Assembly: GCA_028673005.1 (NCBI GenBank)
Contig: CM054116.1
Span: 21,647,840-21,711,839 of the forward strand
DNA: 64,000 bases
Reading direction: 5' to 3'
Origin: Tanypteryx hageni
Taxonomy: Eukaryota > Arthropoda > Insecta > Odonata > Petaluridae
Shown piece by piece: positions 1 to 11,427 of the stretch; within the stretch, counting starts at the first letter, position 1; each line of letters begins with the position of its first letter. The position numbers and the translations under genes are program-made. Under the pieces are notes generated by a model. That model was not told the DNA's origin. It did not search any database and worked only from the letters and a program-made list of their open reading frames with translations.

Positions 1-3000
1 AACGTTAATATTGGGTTATTAACCACTTACATTTTCCATTATATGACATTTTTTTAAAATCACTAAAATCTAACGAATGTATCTTGCCTTTCTACAAAGT
101 CATTTTGGTACAAACTCAAATATATGGTAATTATCTTGTAGTTGTTTTAATAGCTGAACTGCATTCCACAAAATAATTCCTGAAATTTTTATTAAAACTC
201 TACAGTAAGCCACATAAAGCGCTCTAACAATGCTATACCATTGAAATTAAAATAACAAATCTTTGCCACTTAATTGGTTAAATTCAGTGTATGTGAATTT
301 AATTTAATTTAATATGTTATCCTATATCACTTAAATAAAAGTTTACACTCGCTATAAAATTAAGCTATTGGTAAGGCTTACCAAGGAAGTCAGCCTAAAG
401 TTGCTAACAATTTTGTGCATTTTGTTAAACAAAACATGGCATTATCGATAAATTGTGAACATGTTTTATCTTTTATGATCATTATCATTCTTTTGTCGAC
501 TCAATGAACTCCTGTCATGGGGAGTGTTGAGATTTCCCTTTCATATTTTTCAATTTTTGTGCGTTTAGCAAAGCGCGCACAACCCAATTTTCCACTGCCG
601 CTATTCGTCCCCACTTTTCTCACAACCTTTCCTTCCTCTCGTCTTTCTCATTCCACGTTAACTTTTTCCATAAAACAGAAATATTCAATCTTGCCTTCAA
701 ATAAATGAACTTTTAGGTCCATGGTCCATTAATGTTGGAATCTAATTTGGTCCTATTTACGAAAACGGAAATTGACTTATAACACAAATCTTAAAAAGGA
801 CGCAATCTTAAAAGGACATTCTCAAGAGAATTGTGAAACTAACACAAAGCTCTTGTTTTCACCATTGTTGTTTTTTATTGCCCTTTTGACCTCTTTCCTT
901 TTATGTAATCGATTCCTTCAAATTTGTCCTTGCCGCAGAGGCTAAGAAATCCCTAATAATCGATGTGTGGAAAAATGACTGAAAGAGAGGCCTACGTTTA
1001 AACACCTACGGCAGGAGCAAACGGAACGTTTTTTCAGTTGTTTGTGAAATAAATTTTTCTTCGAACGTGTATCTTATACTCTCTCCCGTTGCCATCAATT
1101 AATTATACATTTATTATTTATTGGATAACGTTTCTTTAACAACTGTGAATAGCGTCCTCCATCTTTCTATATCTACGTTATCTTCTTCTGATGTTCATCA
1201 ATCTTAATTTTATGCAATCTGAAGATCTAAAATAAGAAAGAAAGAAAAATTTATAAGTGAAATATCACGTAAAAATACAACAGAGTTATTTAATTTTTAA
1301 AGTTTCAGTCAAACTTCTTACTAATTGTTTAAAAATAAATGAAAATTTATCCTCAAGTCAGATATCATGTATGTACATGTTAACAATTTTGATTCAAACT
1401 ATTCAGCTTTTTTTTAATTGTGGAAGCTGTAGTAATATTCTTGCGACAGAACGTAGCAATGTTTCATCAATCATTTTAAAATATAACCATTGCAATTTTT
1501 TAAAACATCATCAATATCATGTTCAATATACAGCTATATCTTACGTGAATGTCATTCATAAAATTAATCATAGTTATGAAACCCATGCGTCTTATTTGCA
1601 AGCTTCATTAAAAGTGCTGAATTACCTTTTTTATAGATGACTTAAAGGAATCTCTCACATATGATAAACAGAAAGAAGGATGGAGTTTAAATAGAAATTT
1701 CTATGAATTTCAATAAGTGTTTTCTTGAGATTGAATGACGCCCAATGGCATATTATGCCGCAGTATGCTGTGATGAGTTTAAGGTCGATAAAACAAAGCG
1801 CTTGAGATGACCAACCTGTTGGAGATTCCCATCGATCCACAAACACACTTCCTAATGGGGTTCTCAACGGCCGCACCCATATCACCATAACGTTGCAGTC
1901 AACCACTTTTAATTGAAAAACAAGGTTGTGTTTCGTACAAACGTAAAAGAGAACTTGGTTTTAGCTAAACCCAAATGTTTTACGCTCTAAGGTATTTTTA
2001 ATAGAGGATGCTTGTGTATTACATAAACAGAAGCAGTACAAAGAATATATTTTTACGGAACCATTCACATCACAGTTTTTGCATTTTAAGACATGAATAA
2101 TCTTTCGAAAACCAAGCTACATCAATTATTTATAAGCTCATTTTCTAAAGTGGGAGCAGAAGTGAATTTCTAGGTACAAAGGACGATCTCGGCGCAAGAA
2201 CTTAGCGAATCGTTTCGTCTAAAGTAGGTCAGGCGAAGTATAGAACGTATAGTTAATATTTTTTTTTAATATGAATTCTGTAACAATACGAGAATTCAAA
2301 ATGTCTGAATAAATTCTTTTTGAGCGTTACATGAGTTTTTGCTGAGCCTGACGCATTGCGGATCTCCATTACTTCTGCAAATATGGGCCGCTCTTACGGT
2401 TTAGCGATTCATATATAATCTAGCCACAGCAGTTGCCACTTTTTTCTTAGTAAAGATACTAATTTAATCAATTACATGATTTTTTATAAATATCTTTTAT
2501 TCATACACATAAAGCTGCTTGTACTTTACTCGTCCATTGCGTTAACCATAACTTTTTAGCTGCATCTAGAAATGAAATTTAGCGCTATGGTAAGGGTTCA
2601 ATAAGTGAAAAGATTTTGCTTCATTTTATAATATTCATTGTCGATTGTTATTCTTCCACTCCATTGTTTTCTCCCAAAAAGAAAACATGCTAATTAATGC
2701 AGGTAGTGATAAAATTACATTCCCAATTATATAAAATTACATTTTGAACAAAATTAAAGTTAACACACCTACTCGGGAGTTTTAAAGATTAAAGAAAGGT
2801 AGTTTAATTTAACTGAAAAAAACAAGTTCACCATTAATAAGCCAGAAAGGCTCTGTCGTCACATTAATTGTGATTTTAATATTGCGATAAAACTGTTCAT
2901 GTGTGAAAATAAGAAATCAGAGGAAGGATCGGGACACAAGAAAGGGCTTCGATAAGTTATCAATTAAAAATAAAATAAAAATGCTAATGGACTATTTCCG

Positions 3001-3266
3001 TATTACATTATCATAACCGTGCAAAGGAAATGTTGAATTGGACCGAAGACCACTAACTAGCGACCACTAATGAAGATAAATGAAATGCAAAAAGTTGTGA
3101 TAGGGAAATTTACCAATGCATAGTGAAATAGATATTTCGTGATTAGGCTGTAGTAATGCGTTGACTTTCAAACGTCTGTTAAATAATTCTGGTCGTCGAA
3201 TTTTACAAATTGAACTCCAAGATTTCCCAAAATTTTTGTTGCTAGATCGCGATTCGGAACTTAGAG
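1..3266. other. AT-rich spacer, no gene recognised
   Basis: AT-rich DNA. The open frames here are short and none has a recognisable domain, splice-site context or compositional signal of coding. I see no RNA gene and no intact mobile element. Confidence 0.5.
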
Positions 3267-4026
3267 TTAGGGTGACCAGACGTCCTAGAAATTCCGGGAC
3301 TGTTCCGAATTTTGACTTAACGTCCCGTTGTCCAGATAAAATTGTTCGGGACACCCATTTGTTCCGGACTTATTGTTTCTGCCTTAGAAAATCTCACCAC
3401 ATAAATTTCATGTGTTTAATCGGAATCACATTACATTGGAAAATACGAAAATCAGTTAGTAAATCTTGTTATGGCCGATGGTATTTCTATTTTTCGACAT
3501 TAAATTTGAAGAGATATGGAGCCTTTTTGTTTTTGGTTCAGACACATAATGCACATGTAGAAAGAATGTATCGAAAATAAATCAATACTGTTAAGTGTTT
3601 AAATTTAATATGAATTTTCTAAATTTTATCCTATGATTAAAAATAATAAAAATTTGAATGAGACAGGTGGGCGTAAAATTATTCAAAAATTATTTAAATT
3701 TATATAAAATGAAATAGAAGCCATATACTGTGATTTTAATATATTTTCACTTTTATTTAGGTAATCGTAACCGTTGCCTTTAAATCGTGATATATTGTGT
3801 TGTAAGATATTTTACATATTCATTAAATTGAAATTGTTTATAAATAGAATGAACAAAATTGTATTTGCGAAGCTTATTCACTTTTAATTTAAGAACATCT
3901 AAGTAAAAATACGAAAATTCAGGTTGTCCCAGTTGTTCCGGGATTTTTACCGTTTATGTCCCGGGTTTTCCTATTTCAGATCGTGTTATGTCCCGGTTTT
4001 GCTTCTTAAGAATCTGGTCACCCTAA
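3267..4026. mobile_element. Non-autonomous DNA transposon with 14-bp perfect terminal inverted repeats
   Basis: The left end reads TTAGGGTGACCAGA (3267-3280) and the right end TCTGGTCACCCTAA (4013-4026), a perfect 14-bp inverted repeat. Just inside each end lie related stretches rich in 'cgggac' and 'gtccc'. The interior is AT-rich and has no transposase frame. No convincing 8-bp duplication flanks the ends. Both ends do contain TA immediately outside GGGTGACC, so a TA-targeting (mariner-like) or an old hAT-like origin are both possible. The 139-residue frame at 3161-3580 runs across the left end and is chance. Confidence 0.75.
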
Positions 4027-7000
4027 ACATACTTGCTCAGATTGCAAGGTACGAAATGAAAACTTTTAATTGAGTGATAAAATAAACATGTTACCCGTTC
4101 GCTTGTTTTTCACGAAATCTTCCGTTTTTGAAAAGCATCTTTGGCATTTAATTATTCCAGGCAGAGTGACTTGGAGAAAACTATGCGTTAGTTCTGCAAC
4201 TCAATGAATCCCGCTTGACGTGAATTTCACTAAGACTGTGAAAACGACAATCATAGAGTAGATTTTACGCATTTCCGTGGTTCTGCGATTCGACGTGATA
4301 TAAGGGTTTGGAAAGGGATTTTCATCATTTTCCATTGTCTCCTCGGCTTCAGATCTCACACTCTTCGAGTGTTGCTCACAGTTTGGACCGCATCCAGAGG
4401 GGTCGCCAAGTGTTGTCTCTCTTCTAGCTCCCGTTCTATAAATACGCCACTCCACGTCTGCGAGTCCTCCCTCTCCACCCACTCTCCCTATCTTAATCTC
4501 GCTCTCCCTCTCTCTCCTACTATCCCGTCCTTTCCACTATCTCTGTCCCTCTATACCAATCTCTCCTTACTGCACCGCATTCAGAATCCTACCTCTAACC
4601 CTTCCTGGACCTTTCCTCTTTATCTATTCCCTCCTTTCCACCTCCTTCCTTATTTCAACCCGCCTCGCCTTTCCCCGCTCTTCTATTCGAAGCCTCTTCC
4701 CTCTTGTCTTTTTATCCTCGTGGCCCCTTTTACTACTGCTCTCTATCTTCTCCCTCTTTCTTACCCATTTTATCAACACATTTAATTTTCTGATTTGATT
4801 TTAGGCGATGCATTTTTATAGCATAAATTAAAAACAATAATTAATGATAACCTTAAGCCATCATTGCAGCATATTTATCACAATCTCGGCAATAGTTGAA
4901 AATTTAAATACTGCTTCACGACTAGTTATGCTTTGTTTTAAACTTTACACGATGTGTTGGATATTATTATCTGTAATTCATTTTTACATATAACCTTCAA
5001 ATGTTCATGACATCCCCGAGTCACGATGGAGCTGCGTTCCAAAAGTTGTCTTTTGTTCGGAATCCCGACACAATTTCTCATAAACTATAATATAATTTTA
5101 TAAATGGTGGTTACGTTCACTATCAAGCCCAGAATTGTCTATTTAACTTACAATTAAGCTGAAATGTTACACATTTGCAATAAATAAAAGAAGAAAGCAA
5201 TATTGCCGTAAATTCTAGCTTTTTCTTTGATTATCGTTCCGATCTCGGAACGAACAAGCAACTGAGTAACAGTGTCACAGAACATCTCGCGGAGGGTGGA
5301 TGGTAGGCTCCACCGCTACGGAGCCATTTCATTAGTTAGCCTACTTGCGTGCAAGCAAAACAGTTTCACCGTAAACGACTTCCAAAATTATATAAGCTAT
5401 AATTTCATCATTTATTTGTTTCGAAACGTTTTGAATTATATGCTCTCGCTGTTATTCATCACAGGTTTTTTATTTTCGGTCGTATTTCTTGATCATCTTG
5501 TGAGATCTCGTTTAAGGGCGCAATTACGAGACAATACGATTCCAAATATTTTTTTGGATTCTCATTCCGATAATGAGAAGTTCTGACATTTTATTCGCCT
5601 GCCACGCTTTTTCAAAAAAGTAGAACATTAAGGAAAAACACGTCTCTGATCATTCCGAGAGTAATTTATCGTTTTTTGCATCGATCCCTCGAATAGCGAT
5701 CCTCGGAATTTCCCTTTCACCTGTCGAACCAGGAATCCCTCTTCCCTTTTTCCCCATTCCCAGAGCCGGCCCGAAGTATTGTGGCGGAGAAGGGTCCACT
5801 CCATTGCCTCTTCGGAAGGTTTTTATGAAAAAATTATAAACGTTCGCGTTAATTTATTTATTGAAACAAAGAAATGGTATGGATTTTCTCAATATTACGA
5901 CCAATGTTGTAGAAATTTACTTCTATGCATATAACATTTGGATAGATCGTCGGCAGGGCGTTCCAAGAGTTTGGCGCCGCGAGCAATCGCCCTGCTTCCC
6001 GGTACAACGGGCTTTCCCTTCTCATACCCATGCCTCATTCCACTCGCGTCAGCTCCTCTCCTTTCGTCTACAGCGTTTTATCGCTTCTTCCCCACCCGTT
6101 CATTAATCGGCCATTTCATCTTTCTCCTTCTATTCTCCACTTTCCTTTGAATCTTTGTAACGCGTTCTTACACTCGCCTTTCCTGCGCCGCACTTCCTGC
6201 AGCCAAATATCCCGTCTCGTTCGTCCCTTATCCTATAAAAGGCCTCAAGAAAGGCCCCCGCCTAAGATCGCTCTCGTCCAGTTGTCCTTTTTTCAAACCA
6301 GCACAAACTCGACTCCCTCTTCTCTTTCTTCGTCGCCCTTTTCTCCATCGGTCTCACTTACCATCACTCTCTTCTCCACCTCTCCACCAATGAATTAAAC
6401 GAAACAATCACATTTGTAATTTATGATTAAGACTTGAATGATTAAGAATAAAAGCACGATTCTAATAAAAATTAGTTTATGTACATAAAGTAACATCGAT
6501 GCTGCTGACATTGAATCGGAGCGATTAGAAAGCTTGCTACTTAAAATATTTTAATATATTTGTGATTGAACGTATTCCAAAATTGACGTGCTATTGAAAG
6601 TGATACTTCGCTTACCCGGAGTAATCAAACTTAGGCTCTAAACGGAACGGACATGTTGAAGGTGACGACAGATTTAATCAACTACTTTAAAATTCAAATT
6701 AAAGAATAGAATGATGTGTTTTCAGAATAGCGGCGAGAGGCATGAAAATTGGCTATTGCATGAGGGAGAAAAAATGGTATAATTAAAGCAATGGAATTAA
6801 AATGTGCCTCTTGTACGCCTGAAAGATCTGAGAATCACTGTACGAAAAATTGAAAACGGCCGCAAAGTGTTTTAAAGAAAGAAACGACTTTTTCCTACGA
6901 GGTATTCGTGTGAGAGTTGACATATGCGAAACGCTCGATAATTGTTTGAAGACAATGCTTCGTATGAATGGGAATTAGGTTCAACAAGGTTATCAGTGGT

Positions 7001-7150
7001 TAATATCATAGCTGGATATTTTAAAATGAGTTTTTCAGAAATTATTATTAATTTTATGTCTTTAAAGGTGCTTATATAATCAGATTATCACATGCCTGTA
7101 AGTCTGTCAGTCTTGCTGTCTGTCAGTGCTCGTTCAACCGTAAACGTGAA
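4027..7150. other. Spacer with CT-rich stretches and two TATA-like motifs
   Basis: CT-rich DNA at about 4470-4760 and 6010-6380 creates several long but repetitive frames. TATAAATA occurs at 4438-4445 and TATAAAAG near 6234. Neither is followed by a start codon opening a plausible exon with a donor site. No gene is supported. Confidence 0.4.
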
Positions 7151-7545
7151 AGAAATGAAAAAGGGGGAAGATGATGAAAGTTTCGAAGAAAGGAATAAGA
7201 AAAAAGAGACAAGAAATAGCTTTAGGGATGGGAGAAGCGTGATTAAGCTCACGGAGGAAAGGTACTAGCGAGGTGAAAGGAAGGACTCATGGGACGAGAG
7301 CGAAGAAGAAAATGAGAAAGAATGGGGGAAGGTATTACACGCAAGAAATGGAAAATCATTAATGCGATGGAACGAAGGCTGAGGGAGAGGGAGGGAATGT
7401 CAGAGAAAGATGGAAAAATAAGGGGGAGGTTGAATATGAGAGACGTCACGAAGTTAAACTACGATAAATTCGGAAACGGAATGGACATGGAAAATGAAGA
7501 CTACAACAACGAGAAGAAATGCAATGGGGATGTGAAGAGAGGGAG

Positions 7546-7680
7546 AAAGGAGAGCGGGAGAAAGGAGAAAGGGAGGAAGGAGAGAGGGAGAAAGGAGAAA
7601 TGGAGGAAGGAGAGAGGGAGGAAGGAGAGAGGGAAGATGGAGAGAGGGAGGACGGAGAGAGGAAGGATGGAGAGAGGGAG
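7546..7680. repeat. 15-bp polypurine minisatellite, nine units
   Basis: Nine consecutive 15-bp units of the form gaaggagagagggag (first unit 7546-7560, last 7666-7680) lie inside a purine-only tract that extends to about 7150 and 7930. Because the period is a multiple of three, both strands show long open frames (7322-7738 +, 7454-7786 -) with periodic Glu/Arg/Lys or Pro/Ser/Leu. These are not genes. Confidence 0.9.
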
Positions 7681-8233
7681 AGGAAAGAAAGAAAGAAAGG
7701 GTGTTGAGAGAAGGTACGAATCGGTTGTTATGGAATAGAAGAGAGAAGGGAGGAATGGGAGAGTGTAATGAGATGGATAGAGCCAATAGGAAGAAGTAAG
7801 GAAGAGAAGCAGTAGAAAGAAAGTAATAAAAGAGACGTCGAGGAACAGAAGAGATACGCTGAGGAGTGAAGAGTGTTAAACAAGAGATGAGAGGTGAAGA
7901 AATGTGTGAGGAGGAGAGAAAGGCCCGGCTGGAATGAAGCGAGAGATTAAGTACCGAGTCGTAAAGAGAAGCAATTTCTCCTGCAGAAGATACCCAATAG
8001 GGTGAGAGATTACATTTTTAAAATTATGTTTATTGACGGATATAGAAAACTGTTCGATTTCTTGAGTTTTTTATCCAAAAAATATTTTGGTGTTGAAAAT
8101 TTTCCTTGGAAAAAATAATCTCTCTTCGCTGTTGATGTTGGCGATTCATGAAATTGAAATTTCATTTAGTTAATTGCTTAGGCCTATATTTCCATCAAAT
8201 GGACTTAGTTTGTGAAAAAATTATACTTGGACG

Positions 8234-8300
8234 CAGAGCCGTAGTGAGGGTGGGGCAACCGTGGTACGTGTCCAGGGCGCAGCTTCGTAAGGGGCTCCAA
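8234..8300. mobile_element. Possible end of a hAT-like element
   Basis: The stretch starts CAGAGCCGTAG and continues with a GC-rich run containing 'gtccagggcgcagcttcg'. The starting motif resembles CAGAGCCGGCT, the terminal repeat of the element at 44367-44600. I did not find a matching opposite end, so this is probably a truncated copy. Confidence 0.3.
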
Positions 8301-8439
8301 ATTGAATATTTATTATACAGTAGATGGAAAAAAACATTGCTCAAGACGATAGTCATTGAAAGTAAATGCTTTGAATTCTTTACAGTTGCAATAGTGGTTA
8401 GCAGCAGCGAAGTAACAAGTGCGTGGCGTTCTATGAATG

Positions 8440-8706
8440 GAAGCGGCTCAACAATTGCAAATGTATATGCGCCTTTTATAGGGCTCGTAATGTATGTATA
8501 TAAACTACTATCTCGAGAAACAAGTGGCGATGCTAAGTTATATAAATAAAGATAGAGCCATTATAATTCGGGACGTTTTCAATCTACCACCAATTGATTG
8601 GAATCAATTGCTTTTATTCCGGCAGTAGAGAGCGTGAATCATGCGAAGCTTTAATTGAAACTTTCGGTAAATACTGTTTGTATTAGATTAGATGTAAAAA
8701 TACCAT
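8440..8706 (+). pseudogene. Decayed non-LTR retrotransposon endonuclease fragment
   Basis: Three short pieces in different frames read as parts of an APE-type endonuclease of jockey/CR1-like LINEs. One is 'ANVYAP' near 8457. One is 'FNLPPIDWN' (8578-8604), which corresponds to the GDFNLP-x-DW motif. The third, after a +1 shift, is 'SCEALIETFGKYCLY' ending in a stop near 8690. Frame changes and stops separate the pieces, so this is a relic. Recognition rests on two short motifs and their order. Confidence 0.45.
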
Positions 8707-9093
8707 AAACGGTGCAGTGCATCAACGAATTAATTCTCTTTATGCACAGCTAAAAGCACTATTTACATCGATAATTAAAGTCGATAACGATTTATGAATT
8801 TTTAAGTTGCACTAAATATAATATGAATGTAGAAGAAATAAAAACTTCGTGTGAAAATGCTGCTAATATGAATCAAAATGATGGCAAAGAACGCGAATTA
8901 CTGGAAAAAGTTCGCAGTTTGACACATCATTTGGACTTAAAGACATCATAGAAACTGACCATTTCCTTTTCTATCAGCTTACAGCCTGTGATTCCTATAG
9001 TCGGGGTAGGGAGCCAACAGATTTATTTTGACAATATGGATATTAAGATGAAATTTTGGAATGATAGAATAGAATAAACCATTTCATTGAGCT

Positions 9094-9136
9094 TATATAT
9101 ATATATATATATATTTATTTATTTATATATATATAT
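9094..9136. repeat. AT microsatellite bounded by an inverted GAGC/GCTC
   Basis: A TA-dinucleotide run is interrupted by 'tttatttattta'. It is bounded by ATTGAGC on the left and GCTCAAT on the right, so the whole block can fold as one long hairpin. Confidence 0.8.
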
Positions 9137-9879
9137 GCTCAATAATATAATTATTAGTTTTAGACACAATTATTAAGGTGATTTAACATTTTATATAAGA
9201 CTTATTAGCTTTTCGACACATTTTGAGGTATTGTTTCGTTGATCTGCGATGGCAAACTCGACAAAACTCTTCTAATTACTTTTTAGGCAAAATATTCAGC
9301 GAACGGTTGATTACTTATTCTGATAGGCCATAGATCTTTTCTTGCTTAAAAGTTGTTTAATGATAAGTAACGGAAATTTTATGACCATTATATCAGTTTC
9401 ATACTTTTGAATGATTAAGAACCGACAAGAATGTTTATTCTGTTTTTTTTCACCAGACGATTCTTAATAAGTGCGAAATTATCTGATTTTCTCAATGCCT
9501 AATTGAGATATTTTATTCATCATTAACCGTGGAGGAAAAAAAAAATTTCCCCGTATACCTATCTGCCCGATCGGCCACAACCCGAGTCTTCTTCAAGCAA
9601 AGCCCTCCAGGAACAATAATACGCATTCCCTCTCTTCGCCTTCGGCTTTCTTCTTCTTTGTGCCTCCTTTTCCATCGTTAATTATTGAAGGGCTCGAAAC
9701 GAGACGCCCATTGAGCGTCGCTGCTCGGAAGGAAAGGCTCTGACAAGGATAACGTTTAAACTTTGCCTCTTGAATAAGATACGCTGCCCTGCGAGTCAGC
9801 CTTTGGACCTCCAAGCTCTTCTCCCTTACTTTACCCCCACCTCCATCACACACCCTCACATCTCTTACGGCCCTTTTTC

Positions 9880-10075
9880 CTCCTCCCCCCCTCTCTCTCT
9901 CTCGCCTGTCACCGTTCAGGCTTCAGTCAAAATAATTCTTTCATATATCTATCAAATTCCTTTCTTTTCTCCCTTCTCCCTCTCTCTCCCTCCCTCTCTC
10001 TCCCTCTCCCTATCTCTCCCTCTCTCTCTCTTACTCTCTCTCTCTCCCTCTCTCTCAGCTCTCCATCACTCCTCC
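9880..10075. repeat. CT-rich low-complexity tract
   Basis: Nearly pure pyrimidine DNA made of tctc/ccctct units, densest at 9960-10060. The 121-residue Ser/Leu/Pro frame at 9770-10135 is produced by this composition and not by a gene. Confidence 0.85.
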
Positions 10076-10374
10076 CTTTCTCCTACCTCTTCGTCATCCG
10101 TTCATTTTCATTATTTTAATGCACTCTCTTATTAGTTCGCTTGGTTTTGCAGTGTATTTACGTATTCCACCGCCGCACAGGCTGCGTACAAAAAATAATC
10201 TTTCGTAAACCACAAATCTATTTTTAAAAGTTAGTTTTTTCGCATGGATATATTTGGAAGAAAAATCCAATATCGCGTGTTATTGACTCTATCGTGATAC
10301 TCTCTTATGCAAAGTCATTCCAGTATAAAACTGTGTATTTAAACCATAGCTGCAAACCATTTTAAATTTAGGAG

Positions 10375-10870
10375 TGGCTCGGCTCATGATTCGGTTCATA
10401 GTTCATTTTTGACAGTGTTTCGGTTCGGTTCATCGTTCGATTCGGTTAGAGACCCTTTTACTTGAGTTCAAATAATCTTCGAATATATTCATGTGGTCGA
10501 CTTCAGCACACCGGAGGTGCTCCGCATAATGTCACAGTAGGTTCCCTCGTTTGCTATTAACGCTCTCCATGAATTACAACAGTAGCAGGGAGGAAATGGA
10601 AAACTATGCCCAGGTGCCATTCTTATTTTCTTAGAACCAACGTTCGATGAACTTCTTTGCATCGGTGGTTTTTCCAACACTTTTGGAAATGCGAGTTCCT
10701 TGCACTGATTCGTGTTTGGTGAATCGATCTCGAACTGAAACGAACCATTATTGCAAAAATATTCTGGTTCGGTTTGCAGTTCAGCAAAAAAATCTTTGGT
10801 TTGGGTTCAGTTCGCGGCTTAGCGAAATGACTGCGTTCAGCGGTTCGGTTCGGTTTGAAGTTCTGCTTTA
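10375..10870. repeat. Two GGTTCGGTT-rich clusters in the same orientation
   Basis: Repeated GGTTCGGTT/GGTTCATCGTT words occur at about 10380-10450 and again at about 10765-10865, with ordinary DNA between. The arrangement suggests the subterminal ends of an old DNA transposon, but I cannot define termini or a target duplication. Confidence 0.35.
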
Positions 10871-11427
10871 AACTTACTTTCAGCGTATCATAGTTTTCTT
10901 CGGCTCTTATCTTTTATTCTCTCTCATCTCTCCCTTCCTTTCCTTATTTCTCTAATGCTCTCCTACTTTCTCCTTCCCTCTCCCATTCCCTTTCCTATTC
11001 ACTCTCCTATTAACTCCCATATTCTCTCTCCTACTCTTTCCATATCCCCTCCCTTACCACCTATCCTACCGCTATGCCCTCTCCTATGCCCTCTCCTATG
11101 CCCTCACCTATTCCCCTCTCCCTTTTTCATTTGTCCACCATAGCACTACGCGACTTGTCACGGTTACTTTAACGCAGCCCTCAAAAGCACAACTATGACT
11201 CACGTTCTCTGCGAGGCAGTTTTTTTTAATCTGGTCGTTTATTTCAAACCATGACCACTCCAAATACGATGCCCATTTGTTAGCTCATTTGTATACGAAT
11301 CATAAGCAATGTGACACCTATCCCCCGCGGGTCATCAGTGTCCGACTCAACACCCTCGTTCCTGGCAGCTGTTTGTGACAGTGTGGATTGAAGATACTGG
11401 GAGTTCAAGGTTCACTGGGCTTGCAAG

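Noticed and set aside
4201..4785. Overlapping frames of 93 (-) and 138 (+) residues near a TATAAATA motif
   Set aside because: The + frame is CT-rich translation. The minus frame has no recognisable domain. The TATA motif is not followed by a credible exon.
6234..6398. TATAAAAG with CpG-containing DNA downstream
   Set aside because: The next ATG opens a two-codon frame and no donor with coding logic follows, so a promoter is not supported beyond the motif.
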